From: Rhodobacterales bacterium UBA3080
GTDB taxonomy: Bacteria; Pseudomonadota; Alphaproteobacteria; Rhodobacterales; Rhodobacteraceae
Direction: 5' to 3'
Length of the DNA: 6,667 bases
Assembly (NCBI GenBank): GCA_002366645.1
Contig: DFBM01000056.1
Span: 1-6,667, forward strand
The notes beneath the pieces are model-generated. The model saw nothing but the letters and a program-made list of their open reading frames with translations. It was not told where the DNA came from and ran no database searches. Each line of letters begins with the position of its first letter. Within the stretch, counting starts at the first letter, position 1. Positions 1 through 4,966 of the stretch are shown piece by piece. The position numbers were made by a program, and so were the translations under genes.

Positions 1-1077
1 TCGCCCGATGACGGCTTGGCCTTCGAGCGGATTGTGAACACCCCCAAACGCGGGTTGGGCGACAAAGCGCAACAGATGATTAATAATGTGGCGCGCCAGA
101 ACGGGGTCTCCCTGCTGGAAGGCGCACGGATTGTGGTGGACGAAAAACTGCTGCCAGCGCGGGCGTGCAATTCGCTAGGCAAGCTGGTCGATAGTTTTGA
201 TCGCTGGGATTCGCAGCTTAAGGATGGTCTTAACCATGTAGAGCTGGCCGAGATCATTTTGGACGAGTCCGGCTACACAGATTACTGGAAAAACGACAAG
301 TCCCCCGATGCGCCGGGGCGTTTGGAAAACCTTAAAGAACTTGTGAAAGCCTTGGAGGAATTCGAGAATTTTCAGGGTTTCTTGGAACATATCTCGCTGG
401 TTATGGACAATGCTTCCGACGATGCCGGCGAAAAGGTGTCGATCATGACCCTTCACGCCGCCAAAGGGTTGGAATTCCCGTGTGTGTTTCTGCCGGGTTG
501 GGAAGACGGCCTGTTCCCCTCGCAACGTTCGATGGATGAAAGCGGGTTGAAGGGTGTGGAAGAAGAACGCCGCCTCGCCTATGTCGGCATCACACGGGCC
601 GAGGAAATTTGCACCATCAGTTTTGTGGCGAACCGCCGCGTCTATAACCAGTGGCAAAACGCCCTGCCTTCACGGTTTATCGACGAACTACCGGCGGATC
701 ATGTAGAGGTGCTGACGCCTCCGGGTCTTTACGGTGGCAGTTTCGGGTCGGCCGCGCCAAAGCCGGAATTCGGCGGTATGATGCGGGGTAGTGATCTTGA
801 AAGCCGCGCGCAAAAGGCAGACGTTTATAACTCGCCCGGCTGGAAACGTATGCAAAATCGCAGCCAGCGCCCGCACAGCAATCCATCAGCCGCGCGCAAT
901 GTTGTGGATGCCGAAGTGCTCGCCTTTGGCTTGGGGGACCGCGTGTTTCATCAGAAGTTCGGCTACGGTGCGGTGGTGGAAATCGACGGCGACAAGCTGT
1001 CGGTGGCGTTCGAAAAGGCCGGCGAAAAGAAAGTCGTCGCCAGCTATGTAACCGGCGCTAACGAGGTGCCGTTCTAG
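1..1077 (+). CDS. uvrD: UvrD/PcrA-type superfamily 1 DNA helicase, C-terminal 358 residues (5' truncated by window)
   Basis: ATP-dependent 3'-5' DNA helicase, which in this family unwinds DNA during nucleotide excision and mismatch repair. The reading frame is open from base 1, so the gene starts upstream of the window; the TTG at 16 is an internal leucine codon, not a start. Visible residues 146-160 carry helicase motif V (MTLHAAKGLEF) and residues 187-200 carry motif VI (EEERRLAYVGITRA, with the arginine that contacts ATP gamma-phosphate). The N-terminal Walker motifs lie outside the window. Residues 1-140 belong to the 2B/2A region (FERIVNTPKRGLG is typical). After a variable linker, residues 312-325 (GDRVFHQKFGYGAV) open the C-terminal Tudor-like domain of PcrA/UvrD, which binds RNA polymerase in other bacteria. 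The tag gene follows 40 bases later on the same strand and may be co-transcribed. The family is secure; the choice between the names uvrD and pcrA is conventional. Confidence 0.95.
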   Translation, partial: SPDDGLAFERIVNTPKRGLGDKAQQMINNVARQNGVSLLEGARIVVDEKLLPARACNSLGKLVDSFDRWDSQLKDGLNHVELAEIILDESGYTDYWKNDKSPDAPGRLENLKELVKALEEFENFQGFLEHISLVMDNASDDAGEKVSIMTLHAAKGLEFPCVFLPGWEDGLFPSQRSMDESGLKGVEEERRLAYVGITRAEEICTISFVANRRVYNQWQNALPSRFIDELPADHVEVLTPPGLYGGSFGSAAPKPEFGGMMRGSDLESRAQKADVYNSPGWKRMQNRSQRPHSNPSAARNVVDAEVLAFGLGDRVFHQKFGYGAVVEIDGDKLSVAFEKAGEKKVVASYVTGANEVPF

Positions 1078-1090
1078 GTCGCCCGACCTA
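1075..1090 (+). other. Small hairpin beginning at the uvrD stop codon
   Basis: TAGGTCG (1075-1081) and CGACCTA (1084-1090) are perfect inverted repeats separated by CC, giving a 6-bp stem with a GCCC loop that includes the stop codon. No T run follows, so it is not a canonical intrinsic terminator. It could stabilise or pause the transcript between uvrD and tag. The pairing is seen directly; any function is a guess. Confidence 0.35.
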
Positions 1091-1106
1091 TCCGGCGACT
1101 TTACGC

Positions 1107-1113
1107 AAGGAGG
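1107..1113 (+). promoter_or_regulatory. Ribosome binding site of tag
   Basis: AAGGAGG lies 4 bases before the ATG at 1118. This near-perfect Shine-Dalgarno sequence fixes the tag start and suggests efficient translation. Confidence 0.85.
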
Positions 1114-1117
1114 AACC

Positions 1118-1729
1118 ATGAGCACAACGATTGAAGGTCCCGACGGAAAGCACCGCTGCCGCTGGAGCGATGCGGCGCCCGATTTCCTTGCATATCACGA
1201 CACCGAATGGGGGTTCCCCGTCGCTGACGACCATCGCCTGTTCGAGAAGTTGTGTCTGGAGAGCTTCCAGTCTGGTCTAAGTTGGCGCACCATCCTGACT
1301 AAACGCGAAAACTTCAGAGCGGCGTTTAATAATTTCGATTACGACAAGGTTGCGACGTTTACGGACCAGAATGTCGAGAGATTGCTCCAGAACGCGGGGA
1401 TCGTGCGGCATCGTGGCAAAATCGAAGCGGTGATTAACAACGCCAAACGTGCGCAGGAGATCGTCGCGCGGGAGGGCTCGCTCGCCGCGTATCTCTGGGG
1501 CTATGAACCTGACGCAGACCAGCTGGGTACGCCGCAAACCGTTTCGATTTCGGCGACGTCGATTGCTTTGTCGAAGGACCTCAAAAAGCAGGGGTGGAAG
1601 TTCGTTGGCCCGACCACCGTTTTCGCCTTCATGCAGGCGATGGGGTTGATCAACGACCACGCGGGAGGTTGTGCAATCCGTACCGAAGTGGAGCGTGCAC
1701 GGGAAGTTTTTCAGCGTCCGCAGCGCTGA
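1118..1729 (+). CDS. tag: DNA-3-methyladenine glycosylase I
   Basis: Cytosolic base-excision repair enzyme that cuts the N-glycosidic bond of 3-methyladenine (and 3-methylguanine) in alkylated DNA. The protein is 203 residues, slightly longer than the E. coli enzyme (187). Alignment from memory to E. coli Tag places all key residues: the zinc-binding 'snap' residues C14 (HRCRW), H27 (YHDTEWG), H181 and C185 (NDHAGGC), and the base-recognition residues Y26, E48 and W56 (SGLSW). The segments AGIVRHRGKIEA, LSKDLKKQGWKFVGPT and FMQAMGLINDH are diagnostic of the family. The start is supported by a strong ribosome binding site 4 bases upstream. It follows the UvrD/PcrA helicase gene by 40 bases, so the two repair genes may share a transcript. 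No Ada-type operator is evident in front of it. No truncation or missing catalytic residue is seen. Confidence 0.96.
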   Translation: MSTTIEGPDGKHRCRWSDAAPDFLAYHDTEWGFPVADDHRLFEKLCLESFQSGLSWRTILTKRENFRAAFNNFDYDKVATFTDQNVERLLQNAGIVRHRGKIEAVINNAKRAQEIVAREGSLAAYLWGYEPDADQLGTPQTVSISATSIALSKDLKKQGWKFVGPTTVFAFMQAMGLINDHAGGCAIRTEVERAREVFQRPQR

Positions 1730-1769
1730 GCAGTCCGTTTCGTGCCCTTGACGGCTTTCACGGCACAAC

Positions 1770-1800
1770 TAAGGCGGCGTTCGGGTAAACCCGCGCCTTA
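1770..1800 (+). terminator. Candidate transcription end/hairpin downstream of tag
   Basis: TAAGGCG (1770-1776) pairs with CGCCTTA (1794-1800), and CGGG (1782-1785) pairs with CCCG (1790-1793) around a TAAA loop. The result is an 11-bp stem with a 5-base bulge on the left. It lies 40 bases after the tag stop. There is no T run, so termination here would be weak or factor-assisted, or the hairpin could simply protect the 3' end. Confidence 0.4.
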
Positions 1801-2084
1801 ACTTGCCAAAATGCTCGGGGAGTTCGGTTTGAACCTGATTTTCGGCGCTCCGGGTCAGAGACCGCCTATACTGGTGAGGTCGGGAATACCGCGCTAAATG
1901 CCCAGCCCTGAGATGTTGCTGCCAAACGCCGCTTGTCAGGCGGCACAACGGTTGGGCGGTTTAGTGTCTGCGTGTTGCGAAAACTGCAACGGAATTTCAA
2001 TATACATTAGCGCGATAAACCCACGGGATGGAAAGTCCCGCCTCGCTCAGTGCCACCCCTTATACGCGCAAATAGTTAACAAAC

Positions 2085-2116
2085 CGTGCAACCGCCGAGC
2101 CGAAGGCGAGGCCACG
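2085..2116 (+). repeat. Compound hairpin with tandem GA/GA mismatches
   Basis: CGTG (2085-2088) pairs with CACG (2113-2116). After a 5-base bulge (CAACC), GCC (2094-2096) pairs with GGC (2110-2112), then GA faces GA (2097-2098 with 2108-2109), then GCC pairs with GGC around a GAA loop (2099-2107). Opposed GA/GA pairs are a classic stable feature of folded RNA. The symmetry is seen directly; an RNA role is inferred. Confidence 0.45.
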
Positions 2117-2126
2117 CCCAACGGGA

Positions 2127-2158
2127 GGGGTTTCGTTTTGCGTGCAAAACGACGCCCC
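2127..2158. repeat. Strong 32-nt hairpin with perfect 8-bp inner stem
   Basis: TCGTTTTG (2133-2140) and CAAAACGA (2145-2152) form a perfect inverted repeat around CGTG. An outer GGGG (2127-2130)/CCCC (2155-2158) pair is separated from it by a 2x2 internal loop. It lies on the far side of the SRPBCC pseudogene's stop, so on the minus strand it could act in the 3' end of that transcript, but no T run follows on either strand. It may belong with the adjacent hairpin at 2085-2116 in one structured element. Confidence 0.5.
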
Positions 2159-2175
2159 GACGGGCGGGAGCTTCC

Positions 2176-2185
2176 CCTTATAAGG
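2176..2185. repeat. 10-bp perfect palindrome CCTTATAAGG
   Basis: Perfect palindrome 33 bases from the stop of the SRPBCC pseudogene. Its left part, CCCCTTATA (2174-2182), is repeated at 2056-2064, so the two hairpins at 2085-2158 are bracketed by a 9-bp direct repeat. A match of that length is not surprising by chance in about 490 bases, and no terminal inverted repeats accompany it. Confidence 0.3.
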
Positions 2186-2217
2186 TAGTCGGCGGACGAA
2201 AAACCGATTGCAGCACT

Positions 2218-2682
2218 TCAAGCGACTTTAGAAGCTAGTGTTACAGCTTTTTCATCAAGCCCTTGAACTACAGAGTGCATGGATTTTTCCATCATTCGGC
2301 GTAACATAACCAAATTCATAAGCGCCCCTAGTGGGCCGAATTTTGGCGTATATTCTATGCCCATAATCAATATCGCCCCCGCTCCATCGGGTTCCACGCT
2401 AAGAGTTGCGAATGTGTTCTTGAGGGGCATGGTGCCTTCGTAAATTGATACGGTATAGGATTTGCCTTCTTGCCAATCCGTAATCCTTTCACGGATATAG
2501 TTTTTCCGTCTGTCAGATTGCATTGCCTGACCGCCCCGACACCGCGATCAGAGCTGCCATTTAGAATGGTACGAATCCCTGACGCCCGGATTAAAGAAAT
2601 CAATGTTGGCAAAATCGGCGAGCAGATCCCAACAAGCCGCTGGGCCAGCTTTTGTCTTGCGTGTTACGGATATATTTGTCAT
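2218..2682 (-). pseudogene. SRPBCC (START/polyketide cyclase-like) family protein, broken by two compensating frameshifts
   Basis: SRPBCC proteins are small, usually cytosolic helix-grip folds that bind hydrophobic ligands. Reading from the ATG at 2682 (AGGAGG at 2688-2693, 5 bases upstream), the frame gives MTNISVTR...CWDLLADFANIDFFNPGV, a normal N-terminus, to about residue 38. It then runs into TGA at 2550-2548. The family sequence continues in the +1 frame (NGSSDRGVGAVRQCNLTDGK) and returns to the first frame at NYIRERITDWQEGKSY, ending normally at 2218. Removing one base of a CC pair (2568-2569) and adding one A to a five-A run (2501-2505, minus-strand sense) restores a continuous 154-residue protein, the usual length. 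The downstream part alone (about 101 residues from 2523) lacks the first strands and helices of the fold. Both sites are short homopolymers, so sequencing error is a real alternative to true decay. The gene is divergent from a TetR regulator across a 47-base gap with a shared operator, so it is probably that regulator's target. Confidence 0.8.
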
Positions 2683-2693
2683 ATGTACCTCCT

Positions 2694-2709
2694 GAGAACG
2701 ACCGTTCTC
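2694..2709. promoter_or_regulatory. Candidate TetR-family operator between divergent genes
   Basis: GAGAACG (2694-2700) and CGTTCTC (2703-2709) are perfect 7-bp arms separated by AC. The site lies in the 47-base gap between the SRPBCC start (2682) and the tetR start (2730), directly beside the SRPBCC ribosome binding site. A 16-bp palindrome between a TetR regulator and a divergent gene is the usual autoregulatory layout, so binding here could shut both genes. TTGACA on the minus strand (2715-2710) abuts it and resembles a -35 box, but no good -10 follows at 16-18 bases. On the plus strand TTGCGT (2657-2662) and TCATAT (2679-2684) form a weak promoter 16 bases apart that would start just before the palindrome. 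Confidence 0.65.
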
Positions 2710-2729
2710 TGTCAAGTCGAAGGTGAGTT

Positions 2730-3293
2730 ATGAACGCAGAAGAGCAAGTAGAGAAAGCTCTGGATCTTTTTTGGAATCACGGCGTGGCCGATACGTCCTA
2801 TGCTGATTTGGTGCGTCACACAGGGTTGAGCCGCAAGGCGTTGTATTCTGTTTGGGCAGACAAAACAGAACTGGTTCATGATACGATTCAGCTATATCGC
2901 GGACGGGTGTTAGGGGGGATAATCGCGTTTCTGGAGCCTCCGTCTTTTTCAAAGCTGGGAGAGTTCTGGGACGTTATGGAAGCTTCTATTAACACCCCGG
3001 AGTGGATCGGATGCTATCTGTTCCGCTCGGCCACGGGCGAGTTGCGGGATGATCCCGTAATCGTCGCTACTTTTGAAGAATACGTCTTGGCTCTGAAAAA
3101 CCGGTTTAAAACGGCGATGACAACAGCAAAAGCGAACGGGGATTTACCTGAATCCTTTGACGCCGATATCGCCGCTTGGCAAGCCGTATCAATATTATCA
3201 CTAATGTCGGCGTTCGGCGGTCAGAGCGGTTACGGTCCGAACGTAAAGGCGCTTCTGGATACCGGTCGGCGCACCTGTGGCATCACGCCATAA
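2730..3293 (+). CDS. TetR/AcrR family transcriptional regulator
   Basis: DNA-binding regulator of 187 residues, typical of the family. The N-terminal TetR domain has its helix-turn-helix at about residues 22-41: DTSYADLVRHTGLSRKALYS, followed by VWADKTELV, the standard family ending of the recognition region. The C-terminal ligand and dimer domain (about 55-187) is divergent, and its inducer cannot be read from sequence. GCYLFRSATGELRDDPVI around 94-111 resembles the conserved GCLLxxxAxEL segment of AcrR/NemR-like members. The ATG is preceded by GAAGGTGAG (2719-2727). The gene is divergent from the broken SRPBCC gene, and the palindrome at 2694-2709 is its likely operator. If the SRPBCC frameshifts are real, the regulator has lost its neighbouring target. 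It is followed by a hairpin (3296-3334) that can also end this transcript, although its T run favours the opposite strand. Confidence 0.92.
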   Translation: MNAEEQVEKALDLFWNHGVADTSYADLVRHTGLSRKALYSVWADKTELVHDTIQLYRGRVLGGIIAFLEPPSFSKLGEFWDVMEASINTPEWIGCYLFRSATGELRDDPVIVATFEEYVLALKNRFKTAMTTAKANGDLPESFDADIAAWQAVSILSLMSAFGGQSGYGPNVKALLDTGRRTCGITP

Positions 3294-3366
3294 AAAAACG
3301 GCGACGCCGGAGGGAGGATCCAGCATCGCCGTTTGTGTATGCAGAGTGAGGGAGGATCACTCAGGC
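3294..3366 (-). ncRNA. Cuckoo/CcsR-like small RNA in the 3' UTR of the DUF1127 gene
   Basis: Reading the minus strand after the DUF1127 stop (3377), two hairpins occur in a row. The first, GAGTGA/TCACTC (3362-3344), has the 7-base loop TCCTCCC. The second (3334-3296) has a 12-bp stem with one G-U pair and a 15-base loop containing CCTCCC, followed by TTTT. From established knowledge, Rhodobacter sphaeroides CcsR1-4 ('conserved CCUCCUCCC motif stress-induced RNAs') and the wider cuckoo RNA family are made from transcripts of DUF1127 genes and consist of two such hairpins. Both position and structure match here, with one unit instead of four. The loops are complementary to purine-rich Shine-Dalgarno sequences. 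A stress-regulatory role is inferred from the family. The exact 5' end depends on processing and cannot be read. Confidence 0.75.
3296..3334 (-). terminator. Intrinsic terminator of the DUF1127/sRNA transcript (possibly bidirectional)
   Basis: AAACGGCGA (3296-3304) and TCGCCGTTT (3326-3334) are perfect 9-bp arms. On the minus strand the stem extends inward by T-G, G-C and C-G to 12 pairs. The T run is seven long on that strand (3298-3292), overlapping the arm and the tetR stop codon. On the plus strand only TTT follows the stem, so termination of tetR would be weaker. It also forms the second hairpin of the proposed small RNA. Confidence 0.85.
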
Positions 3367-3376
3367 ATGGTAATTC

Positions 3377-3592
3377 TTATTGGCCGTACACGGCTTCGCG
3401 TGCGACGCGGTGTAGGTCGCCGCGGTACATGCCGAGGTCGGCCAGTTCGCGGTTGGACAAACCCTTAAGTTCGTCGAGAGTTTTCTGATACAGGCGGTGG
3501 TCAGCGAACGACTGGCGCAGGCCAGCGAAATAATCCGAGACGCGTCCCAGAAGTTGTGTCGAAACACCGGTGTTTACAGATACGTATGCCAT
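3377..3592 (-). CDS. DUF1127 domain small protein
   Basis: Protein of 71 residues with a DUF1127 domain over about residues 34-66: LYQKTLDELKGLSNRELADL, then GMYRGDLHRVA, matching the family's L..L...EL.DLGi.R.di.R pattern. It is probably cytosolic, with no signal peptide or membrane segment. Members of the family in Agrobacterium and Rhodobacter have been linked to RNA turnover, phosphate or C1 metabolism and stress, but the biochemical activity is not settled. The frame extends upstream to 3691 without a stop. I chose the ATG at 3592 because TAAGGA (3606-3601) lies 8 bases before it, the promoter-like sequence lies between, and similar proteins begin MAYV/MAY. The 3' UTR carries the CCUCCC hairpins, and the transcript is likely the precursor of that small RNA. 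It is divergent from the MFS gene. Confidence 0.88.
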   Translation of the reverse strand: MAYVSVNTGVSTQLLGRVSDYFAGLRQSFADHRLYQKTLDELKGLSNRELADLGMYRGDLHRVAREAVYGQ

Positions 3593-3648
3593 TTTCGTCT
3601 TCCTTACGTGCAATCGGACCGCGTATCGATCCGCTCTTGCTGCAATGC

Positions 3649-3676
3649 AGTATAAGGCACTTCGCAACTGCAGCAA
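3649..3676 (-). promoter_or_regulatory. Candidate promoter of the DUF1127/sRNA transcript
   Basis: On the minus strand TTGCTG (3676-3671) and TATACT (3654-3649) are separated by 16 bases, which would start transcription near 3642 and give a leader of about 50 bases. The homologous R. sphaeroides locus is driven by heat-shock sigma factors RpoHI/RpoHII. This sequence could suit either those or the housekeeping sigma factor. Confidence 0.4.
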
Positions 3677-3695
3677 TAGATAGATCGGCAAGCCT

Positions 3696-3716
3696 GTTAT
3701 GCACTGGACGCATAAC
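3696..3716. promoter_or_regulatory. 7-7-7 inverted repeat between the DUF1127 and MFS genes
   Basis: GTTATGC (3696-3702) and GCATAAC (3710-3716) are perfect arms around a 7-base spacer, in the 180-base gap between divergent genes. It sits upstream of the DUF1127 promoter candidate and 57 bases before the MFS start, where an operator or MFS promoter would be expected. No regulator gene adjoins it. Confidence 0.4.
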
Positions 3717-3772
3717 TAATCGTTTAAAGGAAACATCTGGTCAAATCTGGAAATCGGGCATAGGGATAGACC

Positions 3773-4966
3773 ATGAACCTTTCCGCCCTGAAATCCCCCG
3801 GATACCGGCTGTACCTGATCGGCAATGTATTTGGCATGAATGCCAACTGGATAGTGCGTCTGGTGATCGGTTGGCTGGCGTGGGATTTGACCAAGTCTCC
3901 CAGTTTCGTTGGTTTCGTCAGCTTTCTCAGTTTCTCGCCGGTTTTGCTGGCCGGCCCGTTCTTTGGCGTCATAACCGACAGGGTAGAGCTGCGAACCGCT
4001 ATGCTGTTTGTGCAATTCACCGTCGCAGGCTTGGCGGCGCTACTGCTTGGCGTTCTGGCCATGGACGCCATGTCACCGCATTTTCTGGCTATCTATGCAC
4101 TTGTACTTGGCACGGCTTTGTCCGCCTACCAACCCATTCGCCTGTCGCTTGGTCCACGTTTGGTGCGACCCGAGAGGATATCCTCGGTCGTCGGTCTAGG
4201 GGCGTTGAATTTCAACATCAGCCGCCTGACCGGCCCCGCTATCGCCGGCATTATGATCGCGAAATATGGTGTGATCGCGACGATGCTGACCGCGAGCCTG
4301 CTTTATATCCCCTTCTTGATTATCCTGTCGCGCCTGCGCCCCCGCCCCAAAATCGAACAGACCGAGTCTCTGCCCTTTTGGCAGTCCTTCCGTCAGGGCT
4401 TTGCCTTCATCGGCACCAACCGTCTGATCCTGATCGCGCTGGTTATCACCGGTCTGTTTTCCTTTGTAATTCGGGGGGCCTTGGAGGTTCTGCCGATCAT
4501 CGCCGACGGTGTCTTTCACAAAGGTGCGGCCGGATTGGGAATGCTGACCGCCGCAGCGGGGGTTGGCGCGGTTATAGCCTCGATTATACAGGTAACAGCG
4601 CGGCCACCCGAAAAAGGCCATATCCCCAAGCGCGCCCTTTTTGCAACGTTGCTGGGGGCGATGTTGATGCTGGTTCTAAGCTTTAACGACGACTGGACCG
4701 CGTCGGTGGTGATTATCGCGGGCGTCGGTTTTACCAGTACTCTCGTCGGAGTGAACTTCCAGTCAGCGGTTCAGATGCAGTTGGATGACAACATCCGTGG
4801 GCGCGTGATGGCGCTATGGATGACTGTTGCAGTTGGCGGCACGTCGCTGGGCGCGCTCGGGATCGGGGTATTGATCGATATATTGGGCTTTCAGATTGCA
4901 ATGGGCAGTGTCGGTAGTATCAGTCTGGTCGTCTTTGCGATGCTTCTGACGCGGATCTGGCGCTAA
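3773..4966 (+). CDS. Major facilitator superfamily exporter (MFS_3/EntS-like)
   Basis: Inner-membrane secondary transporter of 397 residues, close to the 400-residue, 12-helix norm of the family. Hydrophobic helices alternate along the whole length, with a polar central loop near 187-203 (RLRPRPKIEQTE). The loop after helix 2 carries the MFS motif A (GVITDRVELR, residues 65-74). Helix 5 has NISRLTGPAIAG (149-160), a motif C-like Gly-Pro pattern associated with proton-driven efflux. A second motif A-like stretch, NIRGRVMALW, lies at 340-349. These features resemble the transmembrane-secretion-effector/EntS group, so export of a siderophore, drug or metabolite is most likely, but the substrate cannot be read. 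The ATG has only a weak GGGA (3763-3766). Its stop overlaps the convergent tupC stop by 4 bases, leaving no room for a terminator between them. Confidence 0.9.
   Translation: MNLSALKSPGYRLYLIGNVFGMNANWIVRLVIGWLAWDLTKSPSFVGFVSFLSFSPVLLAGPFFGVITDRVELRTAMLFVQFTVAGLAALLLGVLAMDAMSPHFLAIYALVLGTALSAYQPIRLSLGPRLVRPERISSVVGLGALNFNISRLTGPAIAGIMIAKYGVIATMLTASLLYIPFLIILSRLRPRPKIEQTESLPFWQSFRQGFAFIGTNRLILIALVITGLFSFVIRGALEVLPIIADGVFHKGAAGLGMLTAAAGVGAVIASIIQVTARPPEKGHIPKRALFATLLGAMLMLVLSFNDDWTASVVIIAGVGFTSTLVGVNFQSAVQMQLDDNIRGRVMALWMTVAVGGTSLGALGIGVLIDILGFQIAMGSVGSISLVVFAMLLTRIWR

Larger units (their letters stand above)
1801..2217. other. Long intergenic region with many inverted repeats and no supported gene
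   Basis: Together with the tag trailer this makes about 490 bases without a convincing coding region. Short open frames exist (for example 1898-2188, plus strand), but they have no ribosome binding site and a composition unlike a protein. Local stems are frequent: GCCGC/GCGGC (1928-1944), GTTGC/GCAAC (1974-1990), CGGGA/TCCCG (2024-2040), and the stronger hairpins at 2085-2116 and 2127-2158. TATACT at 1867-1872 resembles a -10 box but has no good -35 at the right distance. I compared it mentally with rnpB, ssrA (both halves), ffs and tRNAs and found none of their conserved cores. It may hold an unrecognised structured RNA or a dispersed intergenic repeat. Confidence 0.5.

Noticed and set aside
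2021..2062. RNase P RNA (GGAAAGTCC-like) or cobalamin riboswitch (GTGCCAC/GGCACTG) signature
   Set aside because: Only isolated short matches occur. The surrounding conserved helices and boxes of either RNA are absent, and the B12-box-like string is in the wrong form.
2056..2182. Mobile element flanked by 9-bp target duplications (CCCCTTATA at 2056-2064 and 2174-2182)
   Set aside because: No terminal inverted repeats or transposase are present, and one 9-bp repeat in about 490 bases is roughly what chance allows.
1898..2188. 96-codon open frame on the plus strand in the tag-SRPBCC gap
   Set aside because: No ribosome binding site, no recognisable domain, and a composition dominated by the underlying hairpins (runs of Arg/Gly/Pro/Asn). 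It is better explained as a by-product of noncoding repeat sequence.
2367..2612. 81-codon minus-strand frame within the SRPBCC region as a separate gene
   Set aside because: Its middle (NGSSDRGVGAVRQCNLTDGK) is the missing internal part of the SRPBCC protein, and both ends read as nonsense. It is a frameshift fragment, not an independent gene.
3593..3691. Longer N-terminus for the DUF1127 protein, starting at 3691
   Set aside because: The extension contains the probable promoter and leader, is unlike the family N-terminus, and the ATG at 3592 has its own ribosome binding site.
3556..4686. 376-codon open frame on the plus strand overlapping the DUF1127 leader and the MFS gene
   Set aside because: It is a shifted-frame shadow of the MFS gene: highly Arg/Ser/His/Cys-rich, with no family features, while the MFS frame has clear helices and motifs.
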